NCBI GenBank assembly: GCA_031279715.1 | Contig: JAITHY010000052.1 | Location: forward strand, 1-14,091 | DNA length: 14,091 nucleotides | Direction of reading: 5' to 3' | From: Verrucomicrobiales bacterium | GTDB taxonomy: Bacteria; Verrucomicrobiota; Verrucomicrobiia; Methylacidiphilales; JAAUTS01 | Shown here: positions 13,241 through 14,091 of the stretch, one piece after another | Position numbering within the stretch: position 1 is the stretch's first letter | Layout: each line of letters begins with the position of its first letter | Translations under genes and position numbers: made by a program | Notes under the pieces: generated by a model | What the model saw: the letters and a program-made list of their open reading frames with translations, nothing else | Database searches by the model: none | What the model was told of the DNA's origin: nothing

Positions 13241-14091
13241 TCAGTTCATCATAAATGGATTACAGTTGTCGGGTTGTTCGAGCGCGCTTTTGAAGCCGGT
13301 GATTTGGTGGTCGAGCGCGTCGCGCAAGGTGGTGCGGTGTTTGTAATGTTCGCTCAAAAATTGCCGTCCCATGCGCTTCTCGTATTGCAGCATGAAAATC
13401 GCGCGGCCTTCCTGGTTGAGAAACACGCCGCCGTCGCGATTTTCAAAATGCCGGTGATTGAGCATTTTGTGCGTGAATAAATCCAGCACCAGCGCCTCCA
13501 CCAGCACGGGGCGAAACGGCTCCATCATGTCCAGCGCCAGCGACCAGCGGTCATCCTCGGTCGTGTGCAACAAGCCCAGCGCCGGGTCGAGGCCTCGCGC
13601 GTGCAACAGCGCGACTGTCTCGGTGTAAAGCAGCGTCGCACCGAAGGACACGCAGGCGTTGACCTCGTTTTTCGGCGGGCGGGTACTGCGGCGGACGAAC
13701 GGAAACTCCGGCGGCAGGAAATGGCCCCACAACTCAAAGTAATGCGCGGCGGCAGCGCCCTCGTAACCACGCAGTTCCTCCAAACCGGTGCAGCGCGCGA
13801 CCGCGGCGAGGATCCCCTGAAACCATTCGAGATTTTGCGCCAAGTCCAGTTTGCGGTTGGCCGCCATGCGTTGCAAGACACGGCGTTGGTTGTAAATTTT
13901 TGCCGCGACGGTGCGCCCGCACTGCCACAGGACGAAATCTTCCTCCAATGTTTTTTGATATTGCAACAGGCGCCAGTTGCCATGCGGCTTGGGCGCGGGT
14001 TGCCAAATGCCGCTGACCTGGTTGATGTCGTTGAGCAGGACGACGGGAATGTCGCGCTCCAAGAAAGCGGCCAGCACCGGCGCGGAGCATT
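13241..14091 (-). CDS. cas1: CRISPR integrase Cas1, N-terminus outside the window
   Basis: The visible 283 codons run to the window edge without a start, so the gene is partial; about 40-60 residues, or an N-terminal fusion partner such as Cas4, may lie beyond. The N-terminal beta part ends with AFLERDIPVVLLND, and the helical domain has the metal ligands of Cas1: Glu in ELRGYEGAAAAHYFELWG, His in LGLLHTTEDD and Asp in WSLALDMMEPFRP (E106, H171, D183 counted from V14077). All three are present, so the integrase should be active. The style 'RGYEGAAA..YF' and 'L..LHT...R.SLALD.ME.FRP' is that of Cas1 from several class 1 and type V systems; I cannot assign a subtype without the effector. Confidence 0.96.
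   Translation of the reverse strand, partial: CSAPVLAAFLERDIPVVLLNDINQVSGIWQPAPKPHGNWRLLQYQKTLEEDFVLWQCGRTVAAKIYNQRRVLQRMAANRKLDLAQNLEWFQGILAAVARCTGLEELRGYEGAAAAHYFELWGHFLPPEFPFVRRSTRPPKNEVNACVSFGATLLYTETVALLHARGLDPALGLLHTTEDDRWSLALDMMEPFRPVLVEALVLDLFTHKMLNHRHFENRDGGVFLNQEGRAIFMLQYEKRMGRQFLSEHYKHRTTLRDALDHQITGFKSALEQPDNCNPFMMN

Larger units (their letters stand above)
70..14013. repeat. Highly iterated short motif, consensus GCCGCTGACGGTSA
   Basis: Exact CGCTGACG occurs on the plus strand at 71, 309, 2922, 3123, 3714, 3912, 3928, 5076, 5338, 5773, 7677, 8941, 11119, 12651 and 12853. It occurs on the minus strand (as CGTCAGCG) starting at 562, 895, 2019, 2215, 2266, 2956, 5357, 5671, 6360, 7124, 10246 and 10639. 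The CRISPR repeats add four. Variants with one change are also common (3036, 3067, 5719, 7214, 9456, 10491, 11484, 11686, 11773, 12741, 14008). From base composition about one exact 8-mer is expected. The first five to six bases (CGCTGA) are most constant; the right end varies between GGTGA, GGTCA, GATGA and AGT. Copies lie in genes and in most gaps. Confidence 0.85.

Noticed and set aside
70..14013. Dispersed motif as REP/BIME elements or insertion-sequence ends
   Set aside because: Copies are too short, mostly single rather than paired, abundant inside essential coding regions and without target-site duplications; no transposase of any kind is in the window.

Overview
This is a GC-rich (roughly 58-60% by eye) bacterial chromosome segment from a double-membraned organism. 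It carries a putative beta-barrel porin, a lipoprotein, LysM/peptidoglycan machinery and a Tat component. Protein style (BBP2/OmpL-like porin, small XRE regulator, short TatA starting close to 'AFGLPHGS') and sparse Shine-Dalgarno sites suggest Verrucomicrobiota or a relative. That assignment is inference; there is no rRNA or other decisive marker here.

Layout. 1-979: end of a metal-ABC ATPase and its ABC-3 family permease (zinc/manganese type), translationally coupled. 1016-2511: a small membrane protein convergent with a CPA2-type cation/proton antiporter. 2615-4252: a two-LysM amidase and a downstream membrane protein. 4256-5334: tatA and pyrH, divergent, with promoter hexamers placed so that both mRNAs would be leaderless. 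5390-9369: a mostly minus-strand block (PEGA-like lipoprotein, porin, AAA/DUF4143 ATPase, PH-domain membrane protein, plus one plus-strand XRE regulator) lying between pyrH and frr, which are neighbours in many bacteria. 9488-11662: frr, an unrecognised 127-aa protein, and an MGDG-synthase/MurG-like glycosyltransferase. 11663-14091: an adaptive-immunity locus with a gene-poor AT-richer stretch, a four-repeat CRISPR array, a structured intergenic segment, cas2, and cas1 running off the right edge.

Two observations stand out. (1) A short motif, consensus GCCGCTGACGGTSA, is scattered over the whole window in both orientations, in genes and between them. The core CGCTGACG occurs about 27 times outside the CRISPR array, where base composition predicts about one. 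It also forms inverted pairs just after genes. Its behaviour resembles DNA-uptake sequences or the cyanobacterial HIP1 motif. (2) The last 15 nt of the 37-nt CRISPR repeat are this same motif. Between array and cas2 is a copy that extends as an interrupted anti-repeat (14 nt, 3-nt bulge, 5 nt) followed by a 10-bp perfect hairpin, which is the layout of a tracrRNA. Whether this is a real tracrRNA or another dispersed copy cannot be decided from the window. The CRISPR effector is not in view, so the subtype is open.
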